From Croceicoccus ponticola (GTDB lineage Bacteria; Pseudomonadota; Alphaproteobacteria; Sphingomonadales; Sphingomonadaceae), in the NCBI RefSeq assembly GCF_004004515.1, contig NZ_RXOL01000005.1:1-64000 (forward strand): 64,000 bases of DNA, written 5' to 3'. Below are positions 20,854 to 29,698 of the stretch, one piece after another. Both the position numbers and the translations under genes were made by a program. Under the pieces are notes generated by a model. It saw nothing but the letters and a program-made list of their open reading frames with translations, did no database searches and had not been told where the DNA came from. How positions within the stretch are numbered: position 1 is the first letter of the stretch; each line of letters starts with the position of its first letter.

Positions 20854-21612
20854 ATGCGCCGCTTTGCCCTCACCCTCGAATTCGACGGTACACCGTTCAT
20901 GGGGCTTCAGCGTCAAGCCCACGGCCCGTCGGTGCAGCAAGCGGTGGAGGAAGCGGTTCAGGCCATCACCGGCGAGGACGTGCGGATGCATGCCGCCGGG
21001 CGCACCGATACCGGCGTTCACGCGCTGGCCATGCGCGCCCATGTCGACGTGGCCAAGGACATCGAACCGTTCCGCCTGATGGAAGGTGTGAATGCCAAGC
21101 TGCGCCCCGATCCCATCGCGGTCACGGAGTGCCGGATCGTGCCCGAAGATTGGCATGCGCGGTTTTCGTGCATCGGTCGCGGCTATGTCTATCGCATCGT
21201 CAATCGCCGCGCGCCGCTGACGCTTGATGCCAATCGCGCTTGGCAACTGGCCCCGCCGCTGAATGCCGATGCCATGCACGAAGCCGCGCAGCACCTTGTC
21301 GGCCATCACGATTTCACGACCTTCCGCTCGGCCCATTGTCAGGCGCAAAGCCCGATCAAGACGCTGGACCGGCTGGATGTCGAGCGCGTGTCGGGGCTCG
21401 GCGGCGAAGAAATCCGCATCCACGCAGAAGCACGCAGTTTTCTACATCATCAGGTACGCTCGATGGTCGGCTGCCTCGCGCTGGTCGGCATGGGCCGCTG
21501 GCGACCGGGCGACGTTCGCGATGCGCTGGCCGCGCGCGAACGTCAGGCGCTGGGCCTGAATGCTCCGCCGCAGGGGCTTTATTTCGTGCGGGCGCTCTAT
21601 CCGGAGGAATAG
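20854..21612 (+). CDS. truA: tRNA pseudouridine(38-40) synthase TruA
   Basis: This 252-residue pseudouridine synthase modifies U38-U40 in the anticodon stem. The catalytic Asp is in [12 protein letters not shown], and the C-terminal [14 protein letters not shown] is the family signature. The ATG at 20854 gives the usual [13 protein letters not shown] start. It is cotranscribed with fmt. Confidence 0.96.
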   Translation: MRRFALTLEFDGTPFMGLQRQAHGPSVQQAVEEAVQAITGEDVRMHAAGRTDTGVHALAMRAHVDVAKDIEPFRLMEGVNAKLRPDPIAVTECRIVPEDWHARFSCIGRGYVYRIVNRRAPLTLDANRAWQLAPPLNADAMHEAAQHLVGHHDFTTFRSAHCQAQSPIKTLDRLDVERVSGLGGEEIRIHAEARSFLHHQVRSMVGCLALVGMGRWRPGDVRDALAARERQALGLNAPPQGLYFVRALYPEE

Positions 21613-21756
21613 GCCGCGCAGCCCTTGCGAATTGTTTTCGGTTGCAACAGAAACCGCCTTTACCTCCAATGACTTGCCCGTCATACACTGGGCATGGGCG
21701 CGACGAATTTGGGTGCGCGACCGGGGTCTACAGGGTCGTTTCGGGGGATTTTTCTA

Positions 21757-23694
21757 ATGCGTTATTTCATGCGCAGCGCCTTTGTCGGCGCGCTTTTGGC
21801 GTCTGCGCCCGCCATGGCCGAGGCACCGCCGGTCTCCGCCTATGGCAACTTGCCCGACATCACGGCGATGGACATCGCACCCGACGGATCGCGCCTTGCT
21901 GCCGCGATGACGCTCAAGGGCGCGCCGACTGTCGTGGTCTGGGACAGCACCGGCAAGCCGCTGGTCGCACTGCCGGCCGGAGAGGCCAAGATTCGCGACG
22001 TGCAATGGGTGGGACCCGGGCATCTCGTGGTTCGGGCCAGCCAGACGACCGCAGTGCCGGCAGAATTCCGGCGTTTGCGGTACGAAGCCTTTGGCAGCAT
22101 CGTGCTTGATGTCGACAAGGGCACTACCAAGCAGATATTCGAAGGTGATCAGTCGAAGCTGAAGCTGACTTTCGGCCACTACGGCATGCGCCAGATCGAC
22201 GGAAAGTGGAACTTGTTCGTGAGCGGACAGGGGTTGGACCGGGAATTCGGCAACACCGGCTATGTCCTTAACGGACGGACTAGCCCCGGCCTGTTCAAGA
22301 TCGACGTCGCTGCGATGAAGGAAAAGCAGGTCGCGACCGGCGGAGATCAAGGCGAATGGGCCACATGGCTGGTCGATGCCGCGGGAAATGTCGGGGCGAA
22401 GCTGGCGATTAGCAATCAGGGCGGCATTTGGCGGATCGAAAACTCGGCGAAAAAGAAGATCGTCAGCGGCGTCGCACCGGATGGCAATGTCGATCTCGTC
22501 ACGCTCGGATACGACGGGAACAGCGTGATCTACTCGCTCGCACCGATAGGCAGCGAAGTGCAGTGGATGGAAGTGCCGCTATCCGGCGGCACACCCAAAC
22601 CTTTCCTCGAAAATGTCCCCGTGAACCGGATTTATCGCCATCCCGTCACGGGGAGCATGCTGGGATATCTCGAGGACGGTAAGGCTTTCCCGAAGATGGC
22701 CGACCCCGCCATCGAACAGACGATGCAGCAGCTTGCCGCGTCGTTCCTTGGCCGCCACCCCCGGCTTGAGGGAATTTCGCCCGACCTTACCAAGTTCATC
22801 GTCCATACGTCGGGCAACAAGGACAGCGGTTCGTGGTATCTGATCGACACGGTATCGATGAATGCCAACATTCTGGGCCGCGACTATCCGGCGATCTCCA
22901 ACGAAGCGGTCGGCCCGGTGCGCATCGTGCGCTATCAGGCCGCCGACGGATTGCAGATGGACGGCGTGCTGACCCTGCCGCCCGGCAGGGAAGCGAAGAC
23001 CTTGCCAGTCGTCATGTTGCCGCACGGCGGACCCTATTCCCATGACACGACGAACTTCGACTGGTGGGCGCAGGCCTATGCGTCGCGCGGCTATGCCGTG
23101 TTCCAGCCCAACTTCCGCGGCTCGACCAATCGCGACCTCGCCTTTCAGCGTGCCGCCGATGGCGAATGGGGCCGCAAGATGCAGTCCGACATTTCCGATG
23201 GTCTGGCCGAACTGGCAAAGCAGGGGATCGTCCATCCCAGGCGGGCCTGTATCGTCGGGGGCAGTTATGGCGGTTATGCCGCTCTGGCGGGGGTGACCTT
23301 GCAGAAGGACATCTACAAGTGCGCCGTCGCGGTCGCCCCCGTTAGCGACATTACCGACATGCTGATCAAGGATGACCTGAGCATGTTCTTCGGCAAGGTC
23401 GGGCGGGATTCGATCGATCGCAATTTCGGTCCGCGCAGCACGTGGAGCCAGGTTTCACCGCGCGATCATGCGCAGCAAGCCAACGCGCCAATCCTGCTCA
23501 TCCACGGCAAGGACGATTCGGTCGTACCGATCTATCATTCGACATCGATGAAGGCCGCGCTCGAACGGGCAGGCAAGCCGGTGGAGCTGGTCACGCTGGA
23601 CGGAGAGGACCACTGGCTGTCCACTTCGGCGACACGCCAGAAGATGCTGGAGGCAGCAGTAGCCTTTGTCGAAAGGCACAACCCTGCCGACTGA
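21757..23694 (+). CDS. Exported S9 (prolyl oligopeptidase-type) peptidase
   Basis: This 645-residue serine peptidase has a Sec signal peptide (MRYFMRSAFVGALLASAPAMA, cleaved after AMA), an N-terminal beta-propeller region (about 30-380) and a C-terminal alpha/beta-hydrolase domain. The catalytic triad is visible as Ser in GGSYGGYAAL, Asp in HGKDDSVVP and His in DGEDHWLS. It probably cleaves short peptides in the periplasm, resembling acylaminoacyl or dipeptidyl peptidases common in sphingomonads. The ATG at 21757 has GGGGGA upstream and gives a clean signal peptide; the earlier in-frame start at 21694 would bury it. Confidence 0.9.
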   Translation: MRYFMRSAFVGALLASAPAMAEAPPVSAYGNLPDITAMDIAPDGSRLAAAMTLKGAPTVVVWDSTGKPLVALPAGEAKIRDVQWVGPGHLVVRASQTTAVPAEFRRLRYEAFGSIVLDVDKGTTKQIFEGDQSKLKLTFGHYGMRQIDGKWNLFVSGQGLDREFGNTGYVLNGRTSPGLFKIDVAAMKEKQVATGGDQGEWATWLVDAAGNVGAKLAISNQGGIWRIENSAKKKIVSGVAPDGNVDLVTLGYDGNSVIYSLAPIGSEVQWMEVPLSGGTPKPFLENVPVNRIYRHPVTGSMLGYLEDGKAFPKMADPAIEQTMQQLAASFLGRHPRLEGISPDLTKFIVHTSGNKDSGSWYLIDTVSMNANILGRDYPAISNEAVGPVRIVRYQAADGLQMDGVLTLPPGREAKTLPVVMLPHGGPYSHDTTNFDWWAQAYASRGYAVFQPNFRGSTNRDLAFQRAADGEWGRKMQSDISDGLAELAKQGIVHPRRACIVGGSYGGYAALAGVTLQKDIYKCAVAVAPVSDITDMLIKDDLSMFFGKVGRDSIDRNFGPRSTWSQVSPRDHAQQANAPILLIHGKDDSVVPIYHSTSMKAALERAGKPVELVTLDGEDHWLSTSATRQKMLEAAVAFVERHNPAD

Positions 23695-23698
23695 TACG

Positions 23699-23753
23699 GG
23701 ACAAGCGGCGGGCGCGGGAGCTTGGTGCGGCCCGGCCTGCCGCCTCTTGTTCC
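23699..23753. terminator. Imperfect long hairpin between convergent genes
   Basis: GGACAAGCGGCGG and, inverted, CCGCCTCTTGTTCC pair with small bulges across the gap between the S9 peptidase and dodecin genes. Its position suggests a bidirectional transcription stop, but no T-run follows. Low-to-moderate confidence. Confidence 0.35.
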
Positions 23754-23776
23754 GGCGGGGCTGACCCGCGCGGCGC

Positions 23777-23986
23777 CTAATCCTCCAGCGCGAAGCCGAC
23801 CTTGATGACGACCTGGTGCTGAACCGTGCCGTTGTCTTCGATATAGCCGCGCTGGCTGACGACCTCGTACCACTTGATGTTGCGGATCGAGGCTTGCGCA
23901 CGTTTCAGCGCAGCCTTGATCGCGGCGTCGCTGCCTTCGTGCGACGTTCCGACGATCTCGCTCAGCTTGAACACATGATCGGTCAT
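23777..23986 (-). CDS. Dodecin-family flavin-binding protein
   Basis: This 69-residue protein forms hollow dodecamers that store flavin (FMN/riboflavin type in bacteria). The one-helix, three-strand pattern is clear, with the flavin-stacking Trp39 in NIKWYEV and Gln in TVQHQVVIKVGF. A perfect AGGAGG site precedes the ATG at 23986. It lies 74 bp downstream of cobS on the same strand and may be cotranscribed. Confidence 0.92.
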   Translation of the reverse strand: MTDHVFKLSEIVGTSHEGSDAAIKAALKRAQASIRNIKWYEVVSQRGYIEDNGTVQHQVVIKVGFALED

Positions 23987-24060
23987 GGCATCCTCCTGCT
24001 CTGTTTTCTGGAACAGGAGGATAGCGCAATCTGCGGGCGAGGTCAGGCCCCGCGCGCTTA

Positions 24061-25029
24061 TCAAGCTTTGTGGACGACGCTTTCGGGCAATTCCTTGCCG
24101 AACACGCGCTGATAATATTCGGCCACCAACATGCGTTCGGTCTCGTCGCACTTGTTGAGGAACGAGAGGCGGAAGGCAAAGCCGAGATCGCCGAGGATCT
24201 GCGTGTTCTGCGCCCACGAAATCACCGTGCGCGGGCTCATCACCGTGCTGATGTCGCCGTTCATAAAACCCTGCCGCGAAAGATCGGCGGTACGGACCAT
24301 CTTGGCGATCGTGTCCGTATCCATTTCGGGCACCTTGGCATGGACGATCGCAACTTCGGTCGGTTCGGGAAGATAGTTCAGCCCGACGACGATGTTCCAG
24401 CGGTCCATCTGGCCCTGGTTGATCGCCTGCGTCCCGTGATAAAGCCCGCTGGTGTCGCCAAGTCCGACGGTGTTTGCCGTCGCGAACAGGCGGAACCACG
24501 GGTTGGGCCGAATCACCCGGTTCTGGTCCAGCAGCGTCAGCTTGCCCGCCGTTTCCAGCACGCGCTGGATCACGAACATCACGTCGGGGCGGCCCGCGTC
24601 GTATTCGTCGAACACAAGCGCGGTCGGCGTCTGCAGCGCCCACGGCAGCAGCCCTTCGCGAAATTCGGTGACTTGCAACCCGTCGCGCAGGACGATGGCG
24701 TCGCGGCCGACAAGATCGATGCGGCTGATGTGAGCGTCGAGGTTGATCCGCACGCAGGGCCAATTGAGCCGCGCGGCGACCTGTTCGATGTGCGTCGACT
24801 TGCCCGTGCCGTGATAGCCTTGGACCATCACGCGGCGGTTGTGGGCAAAGCCGGCAAGGATCGCCAGCGTCGTATCAGGATCGAAGACGTACGATTCGTC
24901 CGTATCGGGCACGCGCTCGTCCGGCCGAGAGAAGGCCGGGACCTTCATGTCGATATCGATTCCGAAGGTCGCGCGCACGTCGACTTCGATGTCGGGGGCG
25001 GCAAGCAGGGTCTGGTGGCTGTTGGTCAT
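24061..25029 (-). CDS. cobS: CobS-type AAA+ ATPase (cobaltochelatase subunit homologue)
   Basis: This AAA+ protein of about 322 residues has a Walker A motif (GYHGTGKST), Walker B ([10 protein letters not shown]) and sensor 1 ([12 protein letters not shown]), matching CobS, which with CobT and CobN inserts cobalt into hydrogenobyrinate diamide. CobS/CobT-like pairs are also kept in alphaproteobacteria that lack B12 synthesis, where their role is unclear. cobT, normally adjacent, is absent; dodecin follows instead. Start choice: ATG at 25029 (MTNSHQ) or 25038; neither has a strong ribosome site. Confidence 0.88.
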   Translation of the reverse strand: MTNSHQTLLAAPDIEVDVRATFGIDIDMKVPAFSRPDERVPDTDESYVFDPDTTLAILAGFAHNRRVMVQGYHGTGKSTHIEQVAARLNWPCVRINLDAHISRIDLVGRDAIVLRDGLQVTEFREGLLPWALQTPTALVFDEYDAGRPDVMFVIQRVLETAGKLTLLDQNRVIRPNPWFRLFATANTVGLGDTSGLYHGTQAINQGQMDRWNIVVGLNYLPEPTEVAIVHAKVPEMDTDTIAKMVRTADLSRQGFMNGDISTVMSPRTVISWAQNTQILGDLGFAFRLSFLNKCDETERMLVAEYYQRVFGKELPESVVHKA

Positions 25030-25089
25030 ATCGTTCATCGCAAGGCGCGCGGTAAACGCCTGTGCGCCGCGCTGCAACAGGCGATGATG

Positions 25090-25830
25090 TCAGGTAGACT
25101 TTGAAATGACTTTCGAAGGCAGGGCAAACAGCGCCGCGAACCGATCGGCGATATCCCGGCTGCCGGACAATTCCAGCCCGAAATCGCGCTCCACCTCGTC
25201 CAACGGACGCTTGCCGTAGATATACGGGAGGATCGCATTGGGCGATGCGGCGGCGAACGACAGGTCGGCATCGGGCGACGCATGTTCGCTGCGCGCCACG
25301 CCCAGCTGACCGCCGGACAGCCGGGCGGTGAAGCGTTCTTCGCCAAATGCGAAGTCGACGACCATGTCGAGCCCCTCTGCCCGATCGGCATGGATCATCG
25401 TGCGCATCGACAACATGCACGACACCGGGGTCAGCGGCAGCGTCGGGTCGTGCGCCATCGACCGAACGGACCAACGGCCCAATACCTGCATGATCGTTTC
25501 CGTCTCGTAACCCCACTCGGTCAGTTCGTAGACCTGCGCCGAAGTCGGCGGCGGCAGCATGCGGCGCGTCAGCAGCCCTGCGGATTCCAGCGTTTCGAGC
25601 CGTTCGGTCAGCACCTTGGCGCTGATTCCCGGAAGGCTGGCACGCAGCCGCGAAAACCGCAGCGGGCCAAGCATCAGTTCGCGCAGGACCAGCATCGTCC
25701 AGCGTTCGCCCAGCAGTTCCATCGCGAACGCGGCACCACAGGCATCGCCATACCAGCGACCGTGAAATTCGCCCTGCCGGGCCACGTGTCCGGCTTGCGT
25801 TTCGATTGTGGTTTCCTTTTGAAACTTCAT
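25090..25830 (-). CDS. HxlR-family transcriptional regulator with C-terminal sterol-carrier-like domain
   Basis: This 246-residue protein has a winged helix of the HxlR type at residues 25-125 (FAMELLGERWTMLVLREL, GPLRFSRLRASLPGISAKVL, LTERLETLESAGLL) and a C-terminal domain (about 135-240) resembling SCP2-like ligand modules fused to some HxlR regulators. It is divergent from the detoxification operon starting at 25913 and is its likely regulator. Two inverted repeats, at 25811-25825 and 25831-25847, flank its own start codon, suggesting autorepression. No Shine-Dalgarno is visible before the ATG. Confidence 0.85.
   Translation of the reverse strand: MKFQKETTIETQAGHVARQGEFHGRWYGDACGAAFAMELLGERWTMLVLRELMLGPLRFSRLRASLPGISAKVLTERLETLESAGLLTRRMLPPPTSAQVYELTEWGYETETIMQVLGRWSVRSMAHDPTLPLTPVSCMLSMRTMIHADRAEGLDMVVDFAFGEERFTARLSGGQLGVARSEHASPDADLSFAAASPNAILPYIYGKRPLDEVERDFGLELSGSRDIADRFAALFALPSKVISKST
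25811..25825. promoter_or_regulatory. Candidate operator 1 of the HxlR regulator
   Basis: GTTTC, five bases, GAAAC is a perfect inverted repeat within codons 2-7 of the hxlR-type gene. It fits the pattern GTTNC-N5-GNAAC shared with the neighbouring repeat, whose centre is 21 bp (two helical turns) away. Binding is inferred. Confidence 0.5.
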
Positions 25831-25847
25831 GGTTGCTTTTTGTAACC
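25831..25847. promoter_or_regulatory. Candidate operator 2 of the HxlR regulator
   Basis: GGTTGC, five T, GTAACC is an inverted repeat with one mismatch, lying immediately upstream of the regulator's start codon and inside the 82-bp divergent promoter region. It is spaced 21 bp centre to centre from operator 1, so two dimers would bind the same DNA face. Confidence 0.5.
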
Positions 25848-25912
25848 TGTTAACGCACGAATCGCAACGAAATAAGCGCGCGAGTCGCGCCGGACCTGCC
25901 GGAGAAGCCTGT

Positions 25913-26341
25913 ATGCCAAGGATGATTTTCGTAAACCTGCCGGTCGCCGACCTTCCGCGATCGATGGCGTTCTACGACGCGCTTGGCTTCGTGAACGAGC
26001 CGAAGTTTACCGACGAAACCGCCGCCGCGATGCAGTGGTCGGACACTATCGTCGTCATGCTGTTGACCCATGCGAAATGGCATCAATTCACAGATCGCCC
26101 GATCACGTCCGACGGTTCGTCCAGCCTGCGCTTGTGTCTCAGTCTCGATACGCGAGACGAGGTCACCGAAATGAACCGACTTGCCGGAGAGCATGGCGGC
26201 ACCGCCGACATCGATCCGCCGACCGAATACCCCTTCATGATGAGCCACGCCTTTGCCGATCCCGACGGGCATATCTGGGAACCGATGTGGATGGATCAGG
26301 CGGCGATGGAGGCTGGTCCGCCCGCCCAGACGGACGCCTGA
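25913..26341 (+). CDS. VOC-family (glyoxalase-like) protein
   Basis: This 142-residue protein has two beta-alpha-beta-beta-beta modules. FVNLPVADLPRSMAFYDALGF begins module one and FADPDGHIWEPMWM ends module two with the metal-ligand Glu. It resembles the glyoxalase/bleomycin-resistance proteins annotated as lactoylglutathione lyase relatives; the substrate is unknown. GGAGAAG precedes the ATG at 25913. It is the first gene of the operon divergent from the HxlR regulator. Confidence 0.82.
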   Translation: MPRMIFVNLPVADLPRSMAFYDALGFVNEPKFTDETAAAMQWSDTIVVMLLTHAKWHQFTDRPITSDGSSSLRLCLSLDTRDEVTEMNRLAGEHGGTADIDPPTEYPFMMSHAFADPDGHIWEPMWMDQAAMEAGPPAQTDA

Positions 26342-26368
26342 TCGAACGCCCAAGCAAGGACCACGACC

Positions 26369-27043
26369 ATGCCGATAGATCCCAACGCACCGCTCGTCCT
26401 GACCGCCTATCGCTGGGTGCCATCGTTCGTGCACGGACTCGTCCGCGATGTCCGCGTGCGCTGGGCGTGCGAGGAGGCGGGACTGGCTTATGCAGAGGAC
26501 CTGATCGACGTTCGGCACAAGCCCGACGGGTATGAAGCGGTGCAGCCGTGGAAGCAGGTCCCTGCCCTGCGCGACGGGGACGTGCGCTATTTCGAAAGTG
26601 GGGCGATCCTGCTGCACATCGCGGAAAAGGACGCGCGCCTGCTGCCGCCAGCGGGTCAGGCGCGGGCCGATACGATGTCGTGGTTTATTGCCGCGCTCAA
26701 TTCGGTGGACCCCGGCGCGATCGAACTGAACAATGTGAATTTCTTTTCGCGCGGGCAGGACTGGGCCGAACAGCGGATGCCCAGCCTGATCGAAGGATTG
26801 GCCAAGAAGCTTGAGCCGGTGGCGCACCGATTGGCGCAGCGCGACTGGCTGGCCGGCGAATTTTCCATCGCCGACGTGCTGATGATCCACGTTCTGATGG
26901 CGATCGACAGCGCGAGCGACCTGATTTCGAGCCAGCCCACGCTTGCCGCCTATGTCGAACGGGGCAAGGCGCGCCCCGCGTGGCAACAGGCGCTGGCCGA
27001 CCAGCTCGCCGCGTTCGAGCGCAATACGCCGAAGGAGAATTGA
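26369..27043 (+). CDS. Glutathione S-transferase family protein
   Basis: This 224-residue GST has a thioredoxin-like N-terminal domain (1-85, with the cis-Pro KQVPALRDGD and the glutathione-contacting YFESGAILLHIAE, Glu-Ser pair) and an all-helical C-terminal domain with the N-capping motif FSIADVLMIHVL. It is the first of three GSTs in the operon. The DUF1428 ribosome site (AAGGAG) lies inside its last codons and the next ATG starts 2 bp after the stop. Confidence 0.85.
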   Translation: MPIDPNAPLVLTAYRWVPSFVHGLVRDVRVRWACEEAGLAYAEDLIDVRHKPDGYEAVQPWKQVPALRDGDVRYFESGAILLHIAEKDARLLPPAGQARADTMSWFIAALNSVDPGAIELNNVNFFSRGQDWAEQRMPSLIEGLAKKLEPVAHRLAQRDWLAGEFSIADVLMIHVLMAIDSASDLISSQPTLAAYVERGKARPAWQQALADQLAAFERNTPKEN

Positions 27044-27044
27044 G

Positions 27045-27398
27045 ATGTACGTTCAGGGCTTTGTCATTCCCGTGGCGGAAGGCCGGATGGAAGATTACCG
27101 GAAGATGGCCGCCGAAGCGGGCGAATGGTTCCGCGAATATGGCGCGATCGAAGTCGTGGAATGCGCAGAGGCCGACATCGTCGACGGCAAGACGACCGAT
27201 TTCCGCATGGCGGTAAAAGCGCAGCCGGGCGAGAAGATCGTGTTTTCGTGGATGATCTGGCCCGACCGCGCGACATGCGACGCAGCAGCGGCAAAGATGC
27301 AGGAAGACGAACGCTTCAAGATGCCGGACGACATGCCGTTCGATGGCAAGCGCATGATCTTTGGCGGCTTCGACCCGATCTACACGCTGGGCCGTTGA
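27045..27398 (+). CDS. DUF1428 family protein (dimeric alpha/beta barrel)
   Basis: This 117-residue protein begins MYVQGFVIPVAEG and contains the family-typical DGKTTDFRMAV, VFSWMIWPDR and MPFDGKRMIFGGF. Members are small ferredoxin-like barrel proteins of unknown function, often near GST and VOC genes. It is tightly coupled to the upstream GST. Confidence 0.85.
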   Translation: MYVQGFVIPVAEGRMEDYRKMAAEAGEWFREYGAIEVVECAEADIVDGKTTDFRMAVKAQPGEKIVFSWMIWPDRATCDAAAAKMQEDERFKMPDDMPFDGKRMIFGGFDPIYTLGR

Positions 27399-27449
27399 TG
27401 CCGGTGTCGCGCGGCATTCTGTGCGCAAACCCTACGAAGGGATAGGCCG

Positions 27450-28070
27450 ATGAGCACGATAACCTTCTTTCACAATCCGATGAGCCGGGGCCAGATCGCC
27501 CGCTGGGCGCTGGAGGAAGTCGGCGCCGAATACGAAGTCGTGCCCGTTGCGTGGGACGCCAAGCCGCAGGCGCTGATCGACGTGAACCCGATGGGCAAGA
27601 TCCCGACCATCGTCCACCACGCAGCAGACGGCGACCGGACGGTCACCGAGGGCGCGGCGATCTGCCACTACCTTGCCGAAATCCACCCTGAAGCCGGATT
27701 GTTGCCCACCGACCGTGAAAAGGCAGACTATTTCCGCTGGCTGTTTTTTGCCGCAGGGCCAGTCGAACAGGCGGTTACCGGCAAGGCGATGGGTTTTGCC
27801 CCCACCTCCGAACAGGAAGGGATGGCGGGCTTCGGCAATTTCGATCGCACGGTCGATACGCTGGAATGGTGGCTGGACAGTCATGATTACGTCTGCGGCG
27901 ATCGTTTCACGATGGCGGATGTCTATGTCGGCAGCGCGGTCGATTGGGGGCTGATGTTCGGCACCCTGCCCGAACGCCCGTCGTTCACCGCCTATGCAAC
28001 CCGCCTTCGCGCGCGTCGTGCTTATCGCCGGGGCAAGGAGCTGGACGGCATGGCGGGAGGTGCTGCATGA
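27450..28070 (+). CDS. Glutathione S-transferase family protein
   Basis: This 206-residue GST begins MSTITFFHNPMSRGQIARW, with Ser in MSRG at the usual activating position of beta-type enzymes. GKIPTIVHH holds the cis-Pro and TEGAAICHYLAE the glutathione-gamma-glutamyl contact. The C-terminal half has the capping motif FTMADVYVGSA. It is the second GST of the operon and overlaps the next gene by 4 bp. Confidence 0.87.
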   Translation: MSTITFFHNPMSRGQIARWALEEVGAEYEVVPVAWDAKPQALIDVNPMGKIPTIVHHAADGDRTVTEGAAICHYLAEIHPEAGLLPTDREKADYFRWLFFAAGPVEQAVTGKAMGFAPTSEQEGMAGFGNFDRTVDTLEWWLDSHDYVCGDRFTMADVYVGSAVDWGLMFGTLPERPSFTAYATRLRARRAYRRGKELDGMAGGAA

Positions 28071-28546
28071 TCCCGCCGATCCGCGCGTGCCTGTGGTACG
28101 ATGGGGAGGCCGAACATGCGGCGCGCTTTTATGCCGCAACCTTTCCCGACAGCGCGGTCGGCACGATCATGCGCGCGCCGTCCGATTATCCCGATGGCGC
28201 GGCGGGCAGCGTGCTTACCGTGGAATTCACCGTGCTGGGCCAGCCCTGCATCGGCCTCAACGGTGGTGACACGTTCAAGCCGAACGAAAGCTTTTCGTTT
28301 CAGGTCGCGACCACGACGCAGGACGAAACCGATCGCTCCTGGAACGCCATCGTCGCAAATGGCGGCATGGAATCGGCGTGCGGCTGGTGCAAGGATCGCT
28401 GGGGCTTCAACTGGCAGATCACGCCCGTGCAATTGAGCGAGGGCATCGTCGACCCCGACCCCGCCGTCGCCAAACGGGTGTTCGAAGCAATGATGACAAT
28501 GGGCAAGATCGACATCGCCGCGATCGAAGCGGCAAAGGCGGATTAA
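28067..28546 (+). CDS. PhnB-like VOC-family protein
   Basis: This 159-residue protein resembles PhnB / 3-demethylubiquinone-9 methyltransferase-like VOC proteins: IRACLWYDGEAEHAARFYAA at the start, FTVLGQPCIGLNGGDTFKPN in the middle and CGWCKDRWGFNWQITP in the second module. Despite the historical name, such proteins are not methyltransferases; the function is unknown. The start overlaps the GST stop (ATGA) and the stop overlaps the next ATG (TAATG), indicating a tight operon. Confidence 0.85.
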   Translation: MIPPIRACLWYDGEAEHAARFYAATFPDSAVGTIMRAPSDYPDGAAGSVLTVEFTVLGQPCIGLNGGDTFKPNESFSFQVATTTQDETDRSWNAIVANGGMESACGWCKDRWGFNWQITPVQLSEGIVDPDPAVAKRVFEAMMTMGKIDIAAIEAAKAD

Positions 28547-29187
28547 TGGAACTCTACGGCCACCCCTTCTCGTCGTATACGTGGAAGGCGCAGATCGCGC
28601 TCCATGCGGCGGGGCTGGATTACCGGCTCAAGACCCTTGACCCCGGTCACCCCGACAACGCCGCATTTGTTGCGCGACACGGCGGCCCTTTCGGCAAGTT
28701 TCCTGTGCTGGACGATAGCGGCACCGTGGTGTTCGAGGCGACGTCGATCATCGAACACCTTGCCGCGCGTCACGAGCAGGCTGCGTTCCTGCTTCCGCCA
28801 GCCCGCGCAGCCGAATTGCGCAATCTTGACCGCGTGTTCGACAACTATGTCATGAACGTGATGCAGATCGTCGTGAACGAACAGTTGCGTGCGCCCGATG
28901 CCCCCGACACGGCTCGACAGGGCGAAGCACGGGAATTGTTGCGCAAGGCCTATGCCTGGCTGGAGCCGCGTGCCGGTGCATTGGGACTGGGGCCGGTCAC
29001 GCTAGTCGAATGCGCGGCGGCCCCGTCGCTGTTCTATGCCGACTGGGTGGAGGAGATCGGCGACGATTGCCCAGAACTCAAAGCATTGCGCACACGATTG
29101 AACGCCTTGCCCGAAATGCGGGCGTGTATCGATGCGGCCTACCCCTATCGCGGATATTTCCCGCTTGGTGCGCCCAACAGGGACTGA
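28546..29187 (+). CDS. Glutathione S-transferase family protein
   Basis: This 213-residue GST begins MELYGHPFSSYTWKAQIAL; GKFPVLDD contains the cis-Pro and FEATSIIEHLAARH the glutathione contact. The C-terminal helical domain lacks a clean canonical N-capping Asp (GPVTLVECAAAPSLFY), so it may have diverged. It is the third GST of the operon; translation starts 1 bp before the end of the upstream stop codon. Confidence 0.85.
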   Translation: MELYGHPFSSYTWKAQIALHAAGLDYRLKTLDPGHPDNAAFVARHGGPFGKFPVLDDSGTVVFEATSIIEHLAARHEQAAFLLPPARAAELRNLDRVFDNYVMNVMQIVVNEQLRAPDAPDTARQGEARELLRKAYAWLEPRAGALGLGPVTLVECAAAPSLFYADWVEEIGDDCPELKALRTRLNALPEMRACIDAAYPYRGYFPLGAPNRD

Positions 29188-29206
29188 TCCGAAAACGGAG
29201 TTTCTC

Positions 29207-29653
29207 ATGCACGAACTGAAAGTCACTCGCCTGATCGCAGCGCCGGTCGAACGTTGCTGGGACGTACTCGCCAACCGGCAGGAGGAATGGTGGTGCCCGG
29301 CCCCGTGGCGGATCGAGATGATCGAACAGGATCGCCGGCCCGGCGGGCGAAGCGCGATGATGATGCTGGGCCCCGATGGCGAAAAGATGCCGCAGGACGG
29401 AATCTTCCTCGCGTGGGACGAAGGGCGGCGGTTCGTCGTCACCGATGCGATCAGCCTGATGGGCGGCGATTACGAACCGGCCGATCCGTTCATGATCGGC
29501 ACGTGGGAAGTCGTGCCCGAAGGTGACGGCACGCGCTACAACGCCTCTGCCCGCCACTGGACCGAAGAGGCGATGAACAACCACGCCGAAATGGGCTTCG
29601 ACGATGGATGGGGCGCGGTCGCGGACCAGTTCAAGGCGATGTGCGAGGGCTGA
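29207..29653 (+). CDS. SRPBCC (AHSA1-like) domain protein
   Basis: This 148-residue protein has the START/Bet v1-like fold used by AHSA1-type ligand-binding proteins. MHELKVTRLIAAPVERCWDV starts the first strand and helix, and the C-terminal helix (MNNHAEMGFDDGWGAVADQF) is characteristic. It probably binds a hydrophobic ligand; the function is unknown. It is the last gene of the operon, 19 bp after the third GST and convergent with the J-domain gene. Confidence 0.83.
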   Translation: MHELKVTRLIAAPVERCWDVLANRQEEWWCPAPWRIEMIEQDRRPGGRSAMMMLGPDGEKMPQDGIFLAWDEGRRFVVTDAISLMGGDYEPADPFMIGTWEVVPEGDGTRYNASARHWTEEAMNNHAEMGFDDGWGAVADQFKAMCEG

Positions 29654-29698
29654 TCGAGGGACGAATCGCGGGGCAAATCGTGGGCCTATACGCCCGGC

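Noticed and set aside
24061-25029. cobS as evidence for vitamin B12 synthesis
   Set aside because: No other cob genes are in the window, and CobS/CobT-like proteins occur in non-producers, so no pathway claim is made.
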